64,000 nucleotides of DNA, from positions 26,025,676 through 26,089,675 of the forward strand of contig JAJLRJ010000010.1 in NCBI GenBank assembly GCA_024195265.1, given 5' to 3'. The DNA is from Dendrophyllia cribrosa (Eukaryota; Cnidaria; Anthozoa; Scleractinia; Dendrophylliidae). The notes under the pieces are model-generated. The model was given only the letters and a program-made list of their open reading frames with translations, did not search any database and was not told the DNA's origin. The position numbers and the translations under genes are program-made. This document shows, piece by piece, positions 1-10,694 of the stretch (the stretch's first letter is position 1; every line of letters begins with the position of its first letter).

Positions 1-233
1 CCCCAGTGTCATGTGACCCATATGAATAGCTTTCATCTGTAAAAGAAAAAATGTATTCACTCTTTATTTTTTTTAAAGCAAGGTCAACAAGAATTTTTAC
101 CACACTTGCCGGTAATCTCGCAATCTGATTGGTTTGCGAGTGGTAAATGAGAGTGCAGACAACGGTGCTGACGCTAACATCATGCAATGCCAAAAACAAA
201 GTTTCAACTTGTGAAAATATTGTGTTAAAAAAC

Positions 234-410
234 AGATTTCCACCAGCTTTTTGTGGTGTGGACTCTTATTTACCACGATTTACGTCATCACACGATCAAA
301 ATTTGTTGCTGACTCACTCGGCTGAGCCTCGTGAGTCCACAACATTTTGACCATGCGATGACGTAAATCGTGGTAAATAAGAGTCCACACTTCGGAAAAC
401 CGGTGGAAAT
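234..410. repeat. Palindromic MITE-like element
   Basis: Two perfect 34-bp arms face each other at 256-289 and 357-390, and weaker pairing extends the arms outward to about 234 and 410. The spacer is about 67 bp. No coding sequence is visible. The structure fits a non-autonomous DNA transposon; no target duplication could be fixed. Confidence 0.75.
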
Positions 411-419
411 TTGCTAAAT

Positions 420-538
420 ATGTTGTGGTTCAATTTTAATTTTCTTTTGTCTCAGATTCTTTACCATATTCTGAGACAAAACAAAACAAAAATCAAACGG
501 ATTTAAAAATTTTAAATATTAAATTTTAACCACAACAT
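420..538. repeat. MITE-like element, ATGTTGTGGTTCAATTTTA ends (copy 1)
   Basis: Begins ATGTTGTGGTTCAATTTTA and ends with the near-complement TTTTAACCACAACAT. It is an AT-rich hairpin. The same terminus recurs at 672-802, so this is a family and not a chance palindrome. Confidence 0.7.
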
Positions 539-671
539 AATTTATGAATTCCAAATGTTATTCTCGGAATGTTGATTGTATCCTATTCCATTTTTTCATA
601 TCCGACCCAGAAAATGATAAGATACTTATACAAATACTGTACAAAATGTTCAACTTCATTTGTTCATGTAA

Positions 672-802
672 ATGTTGTGGTTCAATTTTATCCTTGGTTC
701 AAATTTTACTTTCCTTTGTTTTTGGCTATGGTAATGTCTGATAATGAGTTTTAAACAAAGGAAAATAAAATTTGAACCAAAGATAAAATTGAACCACAAC
801 AT
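672..802. repeat. MITE-like element, ATGTTGTGGTTCAATTTTA ends (copy 2)
   Basis: Same terminal sequence as the element at 420-538, with longer arms (about 45 bp each, one or two mismatches) that include a GGTTCAAATTTTA block and its complement. The small ORFs here read through the hairpin and are not genes. Confidence 0.7.
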
Positions 803-1730
803 AAGTATCCATTACAACTAACAAGCTTCAGCAGATAATTACATGTTTTTATTACCAGTGGTTGTCATTATTTTTTCACTTACATGTACACTGATCATGG
901 AATAGTTTTACTCGTGGCATAGCTAACGAATTACATTTCATGCTTGACTTTTTCTTTTTCACATTAGTGCATGCAAATTTATACATGGGTATTTTAAATT
1001 TAACTGGTCTGATTGGTTGACATGCGACCTCGTGATCTCGCTCCTGATTTCAAGATGGCAGAAAAAATCTCTCCAGGGTATAAGCTTTCAAGACAATGCA
1101 AGGCATTCATGGAAGGTTAGGACCGTTTGATATTCTGTTCGCTGCTTATTGCTGTGGGATTTTTGTTCCAGCAAGTTTTGCCTTGCCATTTCAGTAAGAG
1201 AATGAGGTTTTAAAGTGTTGGCTACTGAATGCAGTGGATGTGGTATTGTCTTAATTTTTAGACATAATTTTAAGCTCATGTTTCTCTGCAATGGGTTAAG
1301 ATGCCACGAGTTCAAGCTGTGTGCAGCTTCTGGTTCAAAAATAAAGTCATGGTGTCAATGTTTCATACAAACGCAAAAAAGTTCCCTATCATAGTCTCAG
1401 TAGCCCAAAAACTACTAGGCAAAATTTTAAACACAAAAAATACTTCCCACCTCCCATCAATTTTAAATTAGAACATGTACATGTACCTCCACTAGGGATC
1501 CATTAGTCACAGAATAATATTATTGTTGATAACTGGAATCTGACAGTTTACAAAACAATCAATATTCCAGTAATGTTTTCAATGTTCAATGTTTATTTTG
1601 TAATCTGTACAATATTTTTGGTAACAATAACATTTAATAACACACAGATGGTAATTGTATGACTTAATAAATTTTTGATCTGCTATGTCCTGTAAAATGG
1701 CACAACAAAATTTAAGAATTTTTATTTTAC
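803..1730. other. Stretch without recognised gene
   Basis: AT-rich, with no convincing exon on either strand. It lies downstream of the last visible U2SURP exon on the minus strand and is presumably intron of that gene. Nothing with a splice-bounded frame was found. Confidence 0.5.
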
Positions 1731-4700
1731 CTTTTGCTGGAGTGAGAAGAGAGGGTGCCATAGTTTCAAGTACATCTTTTGGAATATCCGTTAAATCTCC
1801 TTTTTTTATCTTGTGCCTTATCTCTCGTTCCATTTGATGTCTGTCAAAATGGAAAAAAAAATAGAACAATATCCATAAATAAGGTTACTTTGTGCTTTAC
1901 TGTACTTGTAAAAATGAAACAAATATATTGAAAGACAAGCAGTGAAATATCATAGGAAAGTATGTATACCTTGTGTACTAATGACAAGCTATCATTTGAA
2001 TAATCAAAGAAAAGGATTTCGTGCTTTTTACTGTTAGTCAATCACCATTTTGGCAGCAACATTAATGTCACTGCACTAAAAATTTCCTGGTAAGTTTTTT
2101 ATTCTACAGAACAGAGGAAGACAGGTAACTAAAGACGGATCTCTGAAAATGTAAATGGTTAATTCACCTTTTTAATTCTTCTTTAAAGAGTTCCAAATTG
2201 CTTTTCTTCTTCTCTTTTTCTTTTCCTTTTTTCTTGACTTCCTGAAAGACACCATCATTTTATAAAATTTTGAATGTTTTGCACCTATAGTAGTTCTATT
2301 CTAAACATGCAGAATTACATGTACATGTAGAGACAATAATGCCAAGAGCTAATAGATTAAATTACTAAAGCAGCCACCCAAAAATACAAGGAAAGATACT
2401 GGTATGTAGGGATTTCAAGTAATAAATCAAATACAGTGCTTCAAGCTGCAACCATTTTGGTCACCATGATAAGTACAAAAACATTTTGGCAACTAAAATT
2501 GCAGTGAAAGTTGCCAATTTGATGACCTGTGTTCGGCGGTCATGTGCCAAGCCGTAGTGTTTTATTAGATGTGTTTATGGTCTTTCTAAAGCTTCAGTGA
2601 GATAAACATTAGCATGAAATATTATTTACGCTCCATTTCCTTTAAAATTCGTATCTTTTACCCTGGTTGTCTGGGTATAAAGCCTTGAGATGTCGCGTGT
2701 ACCTCGATAGTTGCGCAGCCAAATTCATTATTTCAAACCCTATGTAATATTGCACAAAGTGTCCTTTTTTTCTGGCTACCAATATTTTATGTCCGATGAC
2801 CATTTTATGATTTTAGGTCGCCAAAAGGCGACTTTGAAAAAAGTTGAGCTTGGAGCACTGAAACATGAGGAGGAGTGTTTCATCAGGATTTCCAAACACA
2901 GAGAAATAGGTTGAAAAAACAAAGCACAGCCAAATTTTTTTTAACCAACGTCAAGGTGTTTGGATACCTGATGAAACACAATAGCAGTTGAAATAATGTT
3001 CATTTCATACGCAATATTTTCTTATTTTCCTGCCAAACAAGGTTTAAATATTGATATTTTGGCCGGGGGGGGGGGGGTACTTGGGTCAACTTTTGCTGGG
3101 TATGTGTCGCTGGCCTCTCAGAGCCCCTACCCCATTATAGTCTATTCTGTGGCCCATTATAGACCCCATCTTAGTCACTTTTGAGTAAATGTAAATTTTG
3201 CAATCCCAACTTAGTCACTTTTTTTTACAGCGAATCTTCCCATTTTTGGTAATCCCTGCTAAAATAAAACTACCCAAATACAATACTTGCCAGAATTTTC
3301 TTACCCCAAAAAATCCCGACAATTTGCGACCCCATTCTAGTAACTCCACTGAAAATGCAACCCCATTATAGTCAATCCAATTGTGAAAATGCGACCCCAT
3401 CCAGCGGCACATCCCAATTTGTCCATTACTAGGAAGTACCCCCCCCCCCCCCCCCCCTGGGTATTTTGGTCAATAAAAGATTCAAGGCGGCTTGTTTACA
3501 CTATCGAGAAGCAAGCAAGCGAGCAAAATTCATGAAATACAAGACGTAAAGAATACTTGAAAGTTTGGAAAACTGTTTGGTTCAGTAACTATAAGTTGTT
3601 TTTTTCTGAACAAAGGGTTTCTTTTCCTTTTATTTTAAACAAGTGACAAGTTATTTGTGAAGCAAGATCACCTTTCATTGACGTTTTCATAACATACAAA
3701 ACTTGTGTTTGTTGGCGGCCAATTAATTTTTCAGACCTGGATATTTCTTTGTTTTGCACAACAATGTTACACAAAGCAAACTTATGGCAATGAATAACAA
3801 AAGCTTACATGTAGACCCACATGACAGACATTTATTTAGATGTGTCAGAAAAAATGCGTAAACATGTAAGGCCTGCGTTGCATCTGCAATGTTTGCTTAA
3901 TTCTGCCTGCACTGTACTGTAATTAAAAACCTACTACATACCAGCTTTGGTTGTGAAAATTCAGTCTTGATTTTCTGTTCTATAACAGTGGCCGCCACCT
4001 TAGCCATGGGCTTGTATAATGCCCCGGCCTGGGCTGAAGCAGTTTCCTCTGCAAAAAAAAAACATTTAAAAACAAAAGTCAGGGATTTCAATTTTATAAA
4101 TCTGACAGATTCAAGCAGAGTTACGGAGCTTCAAAAATTCCAATTTGCAATGTTTGCCCCAGTACTACATGTAATTGAATGCAAATTCGCAGACACCTGC
4201 TTAATATGGACACCCTGATATTTATGGACTTCCTCAAAGTGGACACTTCTGTAAGGCAGACACTTCCTAAGGCAGACACTTCCTAAGGCAGACACTTCCT
4301 AAGGCAGACACCAATGATTGACTGGTCCCAGCCAAATTTTACTTTTGTCTGTATCTTTACTCTCTTAAAGTGCCTCTCACCCCTAGAAAGTTATTTTCAG
4401 AATCAACTCTATGTACATTGAACAGTTGAATGGGGAAATGTTTCTTGCTTTGAACGTTGTGTTAGTAAGTTATAGAGATTTAAATTTACAAAATGCTAAT
4501 TAGATGACGTCAACCCGGGAATCATTTATTATACAACTACTTGTTTTCACTTCCAAGTAATATTTTTTTACGAATCAATTGGCTATCCACAGTTTATTTT
4601 TAGCATTTATCAAATAAATTATCACTAATGTAAACTGCGGGTTGACGTCCCGGGTTGACGTCATCTATTAGCATTTTGTAAATTAAAATCTCTGTAACTC

Positions 4701-7551
4701 ACAAACGCGACGTTCAAAACAAGAAATAGTTTACCATTCAACTATTCAATGTACATAAAGTTGATTCTGAAAATAACTTTCTAGGGGTGATAGGCACTTT
4801 AAAGGCAGCCATCAACATCTCTGCAAGATGAACAGCTCAAACTGGTCCACAGGGTGTCTGGCTTAGCAAGAGTTCACTGTATTGACTTAAAATCAGTTCA
4901 CGAGAAAACACACCAGCCTGTGAATATTGCTGCATCTTATCACTCCTGTCTGCTAGAGATATTTGCACAGAGAAATGAGTGCCCCAATAGGAGAAGAAAT
5001 GAGAGGTAGCTGTATTTGCAGGATTAAAATATGTAATGATTTCATTTACCACCCTCCTTCCAATAAGCGCCCCCATTGGAGTGACATTTTGTTAATAAGC
5101 CCCCCCCCCCCCCCTCCCTAAAGTGTTGTTTTTAGCACCCCTAGCCTTGTCTCGATAGTTATTTCCATGTGAGCACACTCCTTCAAACACAACATCTTTT
5201 AGAGGCACTAAACAGGCGTGCGCTATGCATTGTTTATCATGATAAAGATTTGACTTATCAGCAGTTATTAGATACAGCCGACACCACTTCTCTTTACAAT
5301 CCAAGAATACTAAGTATGTTAAGTTACTATCTATAAATGCTTACACCTTGATAACCATCCTAAGTATTTAAAGGAATTAATCACTATACGACCATCTATT
5401 TATAATTTTAGAGGTACTGATATTTTATCATTACCAAAACCAGCAACAACCACGTATGGACTGCACTCTTTCACATACTGTGCGGTGAAATTATGGAACA
5501 CATTACCGGATAACATTAGGAGTGAATGTTCTTTAACTAATTTTAAACGTCTGTTGAAGACAGTCCCTTTTTAAGTTTTTTATTAGATATATTTGTAATG
5601 TAAATGGATTATTTTATGTTGCACTGAGATATTAGACTTCTGGTTACCCTACAATTTGTGTGGAAATAAAGTTCATGTATGCATTTAACTATTATAGCGT
5701 GAAAGCGCGTGATATCGCCTAATTCTTAGTCGACGAGGCCGTAGGCCAAGTTGGCTAAAATTAGGCGATATCATGCAAGCTTGAGCGCAATAATAGTTTT
5801 ATAATTCAACACATTGATAACAAAGCACAGTTTGAAGAAGAAATATCGAGGCCGGTCCGTCATTTTTGTATTCTCTTGTCAAAATACGAAATTTACCTCC
5901 ATTGTTGGATATACGTCATGTAGACATAGCGGATATCGATAACTTTTTGACCATATTTGGGCAGTGTATTAATGTGTTGAATTATAAGTATGTATGTATG
6001 TATCACAGTAGTCCAAGGGCACAGACTAATAGACAGACTACTAGACACCAGATATGATTTTAAAACTTTATCGAACCTTTGGTTTCTGGATTGATTGTGC
6101 TGCCACGCACAAACGTTTTTCCTGCAGCCCTTGAGTCCTCAAAGGAAGCCACAAAATCTGCAAACACTTCTGCGGCTTCCACCTCCTGCTTCTACAGATT
6201 CCAACAGAAATACGGAAATTGTTACCACAACTATAACTATTGTATATCCTTTTCCCAGAGTCAGTTATGGAGAAATGTGGTGCAGTTCTAACTTTTGAGC
6301 CTGTTGACGAAATCCTATAGTGTGAACATTCAAATGAAAGCAACTGAGTACTGCTTTTGCATTAACAATTTGTTATCTTAGTTCGCTACAAAACAACGAA
6401 CAGACAATAGCAGAATTTACTGCCGGCTATCAGGCTATCATCGACAAGTGTTCCGACGCTACACAGAAATCTATTTTCCTGAAGCATTTGGCGATATCAT
6501 GAGCCGCGTGTACTTTCCAGTGGTCAGCGGTACGCGCCTCTCATTATAAGGTCCTCCGCGCTCTTGAAATGGGGATTTTTCTTGAATTTTGATGTTTGGC
6601 ACTCTTGGGAGTTTAAGGGATAATAAGACATGTCATTTTACCCAAAATTTCATTTCAAACCACAGCTATCCTGTATTAATACCATAGTCAATTTCAGTAA
6701 AAAATTGAGTTCTTAGTTATTTGAGTAAGGTGTATTAAAATACTTTCAAGTTGTAAGCTAGCCCCAATCTGTGAGAATTGCAGTACTGTTACCTCCCATA
6801 AAACAAGGCAACCTTGGACACAGGGTGTCCATTAACAGGATATAAAAGAGAACTTTGCATTTAAAATCTTTTTACACTTTACAACTACAAAAACACAAGT
6901 TCTACTCGTTACTGAATAAGCCAAAATTTCCAGCAGTAAATGGAACAGTGATCTGCAATAATTGGTTTCAAAAGGCACGAAGTCTTATATTTGTCACGGT
7001 AAAAAATTGTTGTCACATTGTTATCTTATCAACACTAAAGTCAGGAAGACGAATGTGTTCCCACAATTATCTTGAGCTGCAGATTACAAAGTTTGAGCTA
7101 ATAAAGTTAACTTAATATTGATCCATTTCGTCTTTCAGTTTTTGAGAAGCACAAAAAAGCTCGCCCTGGCCTGAAAGTGTGAAATAATCAAGAAAGTACA
7201 TCGTCATGTATGTTCCGTTCAAACCTTTTTCTTCTCATCAGCATCTTGCTTTGATTTAGAAGGCTTCTTCAGTCCAGCGTTCATCATGCCGACAGAAAAA
7301 GACTTCAACTTGCTCTGCGAGATGGTCTGCAGAAAATATCAGTGATCGAGAAGAGCAAGGTCATTTTCGTTACATTTGGATTTCTACGCGACATACATCA
7401 AAACTTCCACGGCAAAACGAATTTTTACATGCCGTAGAAAGAGCTGTGATAATGAATGCTTGCTTACTTTCATTGATCCCGGAGCTAACGCATCTGGGGA
7501 CAAGCCCCAAGGCAGCGTTTTATCAGCAGAATCGGACTTCTTCGCCGCCAT
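1731..7551 (-). CDS. U2SURP: U2 snRNP-associated SURP domain protein (SR140), N-terminal part, six exons
   Basis: Pre-mRNA splicing factor that associates with U2 snRNP in the nucleus. Exons on the minus strand: 7551-7468 (ATG start), 7326-7225, 6191-6077, 4048-3942, 2241-2168 and 1840-1731. All have AG acceptors and GT donors, and the phases agree (0,0,1,0,2), so the frame stays open. Recognition rests on the N-terminal blocks SKLKSFSVGMMNAG, FADFVASFEDSRAAGKTFVRG and KKKSNLELFKEELK, which correspond closely to the known SR140 N-terminus. The sixth exon (MEREIRHKIKKGDL...) is not clearly alignable to the vertebrate protein from memory. The RRM, SURP and CID domains that follow in this family are not in the window, so the gene is cut by the left edge. 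The start is the first ATG of an 84-nt exon (MAAKKSDSADK) that fits a nuclear protein. Confidence 0.85.
2800..2990. repeat. Dispersed repeat with GTGTTTGGAAATCCTGATGAAACA motif
   Basis: A hairpin in a U2SURP intron. One arm holds TGTTTCATCAGGATTTCC and the other GGTGTTTGGATACCTGATG. The same motif appears at about 58128-58165 inside another gene's intron, so it is dispersed. Confidence 0.5.
3060..3460. repeat. Element bounded by a G-run and a C-run
   Basis: Starts with a run of about 14 G followed by TACTTGGGTC and ends with AAGTACCCCC and a run of about 22 C. Inside are repeated phrases of the type CCCCATTATAGTC and CCCAACTTAGTCACTTTT. Elements with the same bounding logic occur at 16.54, 27.62 and 51.33 kb. 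It lies in a U2SURP intron. Confidence 0.7.
4190..4318 (+). repeat. Short tandem repeat (AAGGCAGACACTTCCT)n in a GGACAC-type repeat
   Basis: About four copies of a 19-bp unit (TAAGGCAGACACTTCC) between 4253 and 4310, preceded by phrases such as ATATGGACACCC and AAAGTGGACACTTC. A related phrase lies at 63.06-63.14 kb. Confidence 0.7.
4366..4802. repeat. Long-armed palindromic MITE (about 437 bp)
   Basis: The ends AAGTGCCTCTCACCCCTAGA and TCTAGGGGTGATAGGCACTT are near-complements, and pairing continues for roughly 150 bp per arm with scattered mismatches (for example TGACGTCAACCCGGGA and CCCGGGTTGACGTCA). It lies in the U2SURP intron between 6077 and 4048. Confidence 0.8.
5040..5120. repeat. 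C-run repeat with AATAAGCGCCCCCA phrase
   Basis: Contains AATAAGCGCCCCCAT and AATAAGCC followed by a run of about 15 C. A similar AATAAGCCCATCCCC phrase lies at 49.59 kb. It reads as a fragment of a dispersed repeat. Confidence 0.45.
5323..5690 (+). mobile_element. LINE 3' fragment: C-terminus of reverse-transcriptase ORF plus 3' tail
   Basis: An open frame from 5323 to the stop at 5572-5574 encodes 83 residues. These include ITIRPSIYNFRGTDILSLP and TYGLHSFTYCAVKLWNTLPD, the typical C-terminal tail of cnidarian non-LTR retrotransposon ORF2 (RGT..L.LP...T..YG..S..Y.A..LWN.LPD). About 100 bp of 3' UTR follow, with AATAAA near 5664. The element is 5'-truncated and dead. It lies on the strand opposite to U2SURP, inside its intron. 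Confidence 0.75.
5687..5798. repeat. Palindromic element (AACTATTATAGCG ends)
   Basis: The ends AACTATTATAGCGTGAAAGC and GCTTGAGCGCAATAATAGTT pair, and an inner GCGTGATATCGCCTAATT pairs with AATTAGGCGATATCATGC. The spacer is short. Confidence 0.7.
5866..5995 (+). repeat. Dispersed repeat, copy 1
   Basis: Contains ATTTACCTCCATTGTTGGAT, CGTCATGTAGACATAGCGG and TTTGACCATATTTGGGCAGT. The same ordered phrases occur at 37740-37850 with moderate divergence. No protein is supported. Confidence 0.55.
6270..6360 (+). repeat. Single copy of the GTTCTAACTTTTGAGTCTGT repeat family
   Basis: Reads GTTCTAACTTTTGAGCCTGT, then AAATCCTATAGTGTGAACAT and TCAAATGAAAGCAACTGAG. It matches the tandem units at 11985-12535 and single copies at about 29.55 and 56.3 kb. 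Confidence 0.6.
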
Positions 7552-7681
7552 TACATGGTTGTAGAACGAGAACAGCGTGTTTCCCAGGATGCTTTATTCC
7601 GTTGTCATTGCGCATGACTATTTCCATTGTTTACAAGTTGGTAAAATTTATAGCCAAACATTTTCAATACTATTCAACATC
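7552..7681. promoter_or_regulatory. Shared 5' region of U2SURP and tRNA-Lys
   Basis: Only 130 bp separate the U2SURP ATG (minus strand) from the 5' end of tRNA-Lys (plus strand). Any U2SURP core promoter and 5' UTR therefore lie in or overlap the tRNA gene, unless a 5' non-coding exon sits further right. No TATA box was recognised. This is inferred from position. Confidence 0.35.
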
Positions 7682-7754
7682 GCCCGGCTAGCTCAGTCGG
7701 TAGAGCATGAGACTCTTAATCTCAGGGTCGTGGGTTCGAGCCCCACGTTGGGCG
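7682..7754 (+). tRNA. tRNA-Lys (anticodon CTT)
   Basis: A 73-nt cloverleaf. The acceptor stem is GCCCGGC with GTTGGGC (two G-U pairs), the D-arm GCTC...GAGC, the anticodon stem TGAGA/TCTCA with anticodon CTT at 7715-7717, and the T-arm GTGGG-TTCGAGC-CCCAC, with discriminator G. It has no intron. The internal A box (TAGCTCAGTCGG) and B box (GGTTCGAGCCC) are intact. T-runs follow at 7761 and 7772 and can terminate RNA polymerase III. The gene looks functional. Confidence 0.97.
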
Positions 7755-8467
7755 ACTGACATTTTTTAAAATTTTTTTTCTTAGATGTTCACATATCACA
7801 AAGCCCCCAAATCTCAGGGAATGGTTATTTAACTGTCTTCTTCCTTAAACAAATGCACAGCAACTAAAAGTTGGTGTTCAAAAATCATGTTTTCTTCTAT
7901 TCCTTCAGTAATAAAACCTCTTCAAATTTCATTCAATTTTACGTGTACCCCCGCCTTAATTCTTCTATCATGTGAAATTCTCTTCGTATATAACATCGTA
8001 AAACATATTGATTATTTAGTAACATCTTAGACCTGAAGAAGGCTGGTCTGGTCAGCTAAAATAATGATCAGCCTCTTTAAAGCTTGTTTAATATTATGTC
8101 CATTGGTAGGCTAATCTACACAAAGATTCAGTGCAGAGCGGGTGTTTTTTTTTTTTTTTTTGCGTTTTATATGCAAGCCCCGAGCGCGGACCGGGGCTCG
8201 CGTGTCGCGCTCGCCTGAACGCGATAAAGGTGCAATGATTTTTAACTCATAACTTTTAGCATGTTTTAGCATTTTTTAACATTCTACTGTTTCAGTATTT
8301 TTATTAATTAATTAATTAATTAATTAACTGATTATTTCACAGGGCCCGCATTGATAGCAGTAAGCTGAAGTGGTTACCTTGTATAAATAATTTAATTTAA
8401 CGCGCTCGCCAGAACGCGCTCGCCCAGGAAACGCATAAAAGTAACGCCTGTTCTGCAGGCTATTTCT
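7755..8467. other. Intergenic stretch, low complexity
   Basis: No gene is visible. It holds a T-run at about 8141-8161, a CG-rich patch with CCCCGAGCGCGGACCGGGGC near 8175, and a (TTAA)n run near 8307-8330. Confidence 0.5.
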
Positions 8468-8469
8468 AA

Positions 8470-8562
8470 CCTGCGCGCAGACGTATCTGATTTCCTTGCT
8501 CCCCGCGGAAAACGTCCGTTTTCCAGGGAGGAGCAAGGAAATCAGATACGTCTGCGTAGGCT
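8470..8562. repeat. Palindromic element (GCAGACGTATCTGATTTCC arms)
   Basis: The arms GCAGACGTATCTGATTTCCT and AGGAAATCAGATACGTCTGC are perfect complements over about 29 bp, with a short GC-rich loop that contains AAAACGTCCGTTTTCC. Confidence 0.8.
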
Positions 8563-8575
8563 GGCTATTTCCCGC

Positions 8576-8660
8576 GCATTCTCGTCCCCAGAGCCTTCGT
8601 TTCGTTTGGGACACGGGACGCAATTAAAAAAAAAAGTGGAGCTCTGGGGACGAGAATGTT
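8576..8660. repeat. Palindromic element with CATTCTCGTCCCCAGAG ends
   Basis: Starts CATTCTCGTCCCCAGAG at 8578 and ends CTCTGGGGACGAGAATG at 8658. It lies directly after the preceding hairpin. Related CTCGTCCCC ends occur at 16908-17040 and 40864-40960. Confidence 0.75.
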
Positions 8661-10694
8661 TCCCGCGTGAAGTGAAGCAATGGAAATAGGACATGACTCT
8701 TGCACTACAATTTTCATTTGATGACCGTAAAGAATTTTCACTTTTCATTCCTGTTTAGAGCGTCTTGTCTTAGTCCAACAAAGAAAGTTGTTATCATTTG
8801 ACAAATGATATTCTTAATTGCAATTTGGACCAACAACAACAACAACAAGTGGGTAAAAAACCTCTACTAATTGGGGAGACTAAAATAAGAAAGAAACTAA
8901 CCTAGGCAAACGCGCAAATTGTTGTCAGTGAATTGTGTCAAAGTAATCAGTTGGAATTCAAAAACTATAATAACGACAAAACTACAGAGACAAACCAATG
9001 AAGAGTGCCGGATCTTTTGCAGACGTGGATCAGTAAAAATCTTGAAAATAATAAGTATAATGCGGCAAACTGATCCTTACGGCATGGAGAAGATTGTATA
9101 CATTCAACCGTTTGTTTCTTTTTATCTCACTTCTGGCTCAATCTCTTCTCCTTGCTGTAAGGATACGTTTGCCGCTTTTTACTGTTTATTTAATCAGTTG
9201 GTGAAACGCAAAATTCTTTCCATATTGATAAATAAAAATGTATTCCGAATTTTACATGAAGTTAGCTACCTTCGATAGGTGTCGGAACTATTGGGAAGTT
9301 TCGGATATGTTCGGAAAGAGTCGGGTGGTTTTTGTGAATCTTCGGAACCCAAAAATCTATCCGTGCCTATCCCCCACGCAAACATATACTGACTGTCATT
9401 ATGTTTGACGAGGCTGTAGAACAAATTGTATTTCAATTCACACATCTATTCAATATCCTGACGGAAAAAACCCTTCCTGTCCAGAGTAAACAATTAATTT
9501 ATCTTTGTGAGAAACTGTCAGCTTTTATCACTTCCCTCTTCAACTTATTCTACGCACAGAACTAAAAGTTAACAGGATTAAATTCCCAGTATTAAATTTG
9601 TCTGTATTTGCCACCATTACTCAGAGACGGGAATAAGTCTTTCAAAAGTTTAAATAAAAATGTACTCTGAATTTGAATAACCACTGATTTCCAAAATGAT
9701 TTTTTTTTTAGAATTTCATAGTAAAGGATGTAATGTTAGGCGTTATTTTTTTGTCCATTTTTTTATGTAGCCTCGAAAGCGCGTCGCTATGGCAGCGAAA
9801 TTGACACGAGAAACAAACAACAAAAATGTGTATAATTACAGAAAATTAAATGATTTATCATCAGGGTTTAAAGCGAGATAACTTCCTTTATGAAATACCT
9901 AAGATCGTAAATGTTATAAAGATTTTTCAGTTTAAATATCAGCGAGTTTTTGGAAAGACAGCATTCAATTAACAAGTTAATTGCTTGAAATATGATATTC
10001 TTTTGATTTCATGTTTCCAATCCATTTGGTTTTGTTAGGCCAGCTTTCAGGTTTCCTTTTAATAATATCTTCGTTGCTCAAATTCTGCAGCAATATACGT
10101 CCAATTACGTGAAATTTGAATTGCTTGGAAAAGCCATTGAACAAACAAAAAGTTGTAAAAGTCAACAAATTGACAAAAGCTTTCATTCATATTAAACTAA
10201 GATAGGCTGTATTTATAATGAAAATAAGACGTGATATGAAAAACATCATTTCGAACAGTCACTAATCTGATTTTCTTTCATAGTGCAAGTTGCATTGCTT
10301 CGTACCGGCTTTAGAAGAATTCAAAGTTTACATTCGACTGATTGCTTCGAAACACATCCGTTTTTGGTACTTGCTCACTCGTTTCTACGATTAATTTGCG
10401 GGGAAATTCTATTAATGTTATAACAATTGTTCTTTGAGAAACTTGAGATCCAGTTTACTCGATTATTATTTCTTAACCGTCCCGCCTTTGGTCGTGTTTG
10501 CCCTGGGAAAGCATTGCTACTTTGCGCAAAGTTAAAGTTTCAGCAACGAGTTCTTAGCCGTAACAACAACGACTGCGATAACCGATTGGAGTTGAAAACC
10601 GTGAGAAAACTTCGTTCCGAGACAAGTGACGCAGTATACAAGCTAAACGTAGCAGGACTGACTTCAAGTCACTCGTCTAAACGGAAGATTCACC
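8661..10694. other. Intergenic region upstream of the GPCR
   Basis: No gene is supported. It contains an (AAC)n run at about 8827 and, at 9280-9365, a TTCGGA-rich phrase (GTTTCGGATATGTTCGGAAA) that resembles the repeat at 13.4-13.7 kb. The remainder is AT-rich single-copy-looking DNA. The promoter of the GPCR should lie near its right end, but no clear element was seen. Confidence 0.45.

Noticed and set aside
1088..1315. 75-codon minus-strand ORF near the left edge
   Set aside because: No splice signals at its ends, no recognisable protein pattern, and it does not continue the U2SURP phase.
8827..8848. Direct short repeats that might be a CRISPR array
   Set aside because: Simple (AAC)n microsatellite; no spacer-repeat structure anywhere in the window, and the DNA is eukaryotic.
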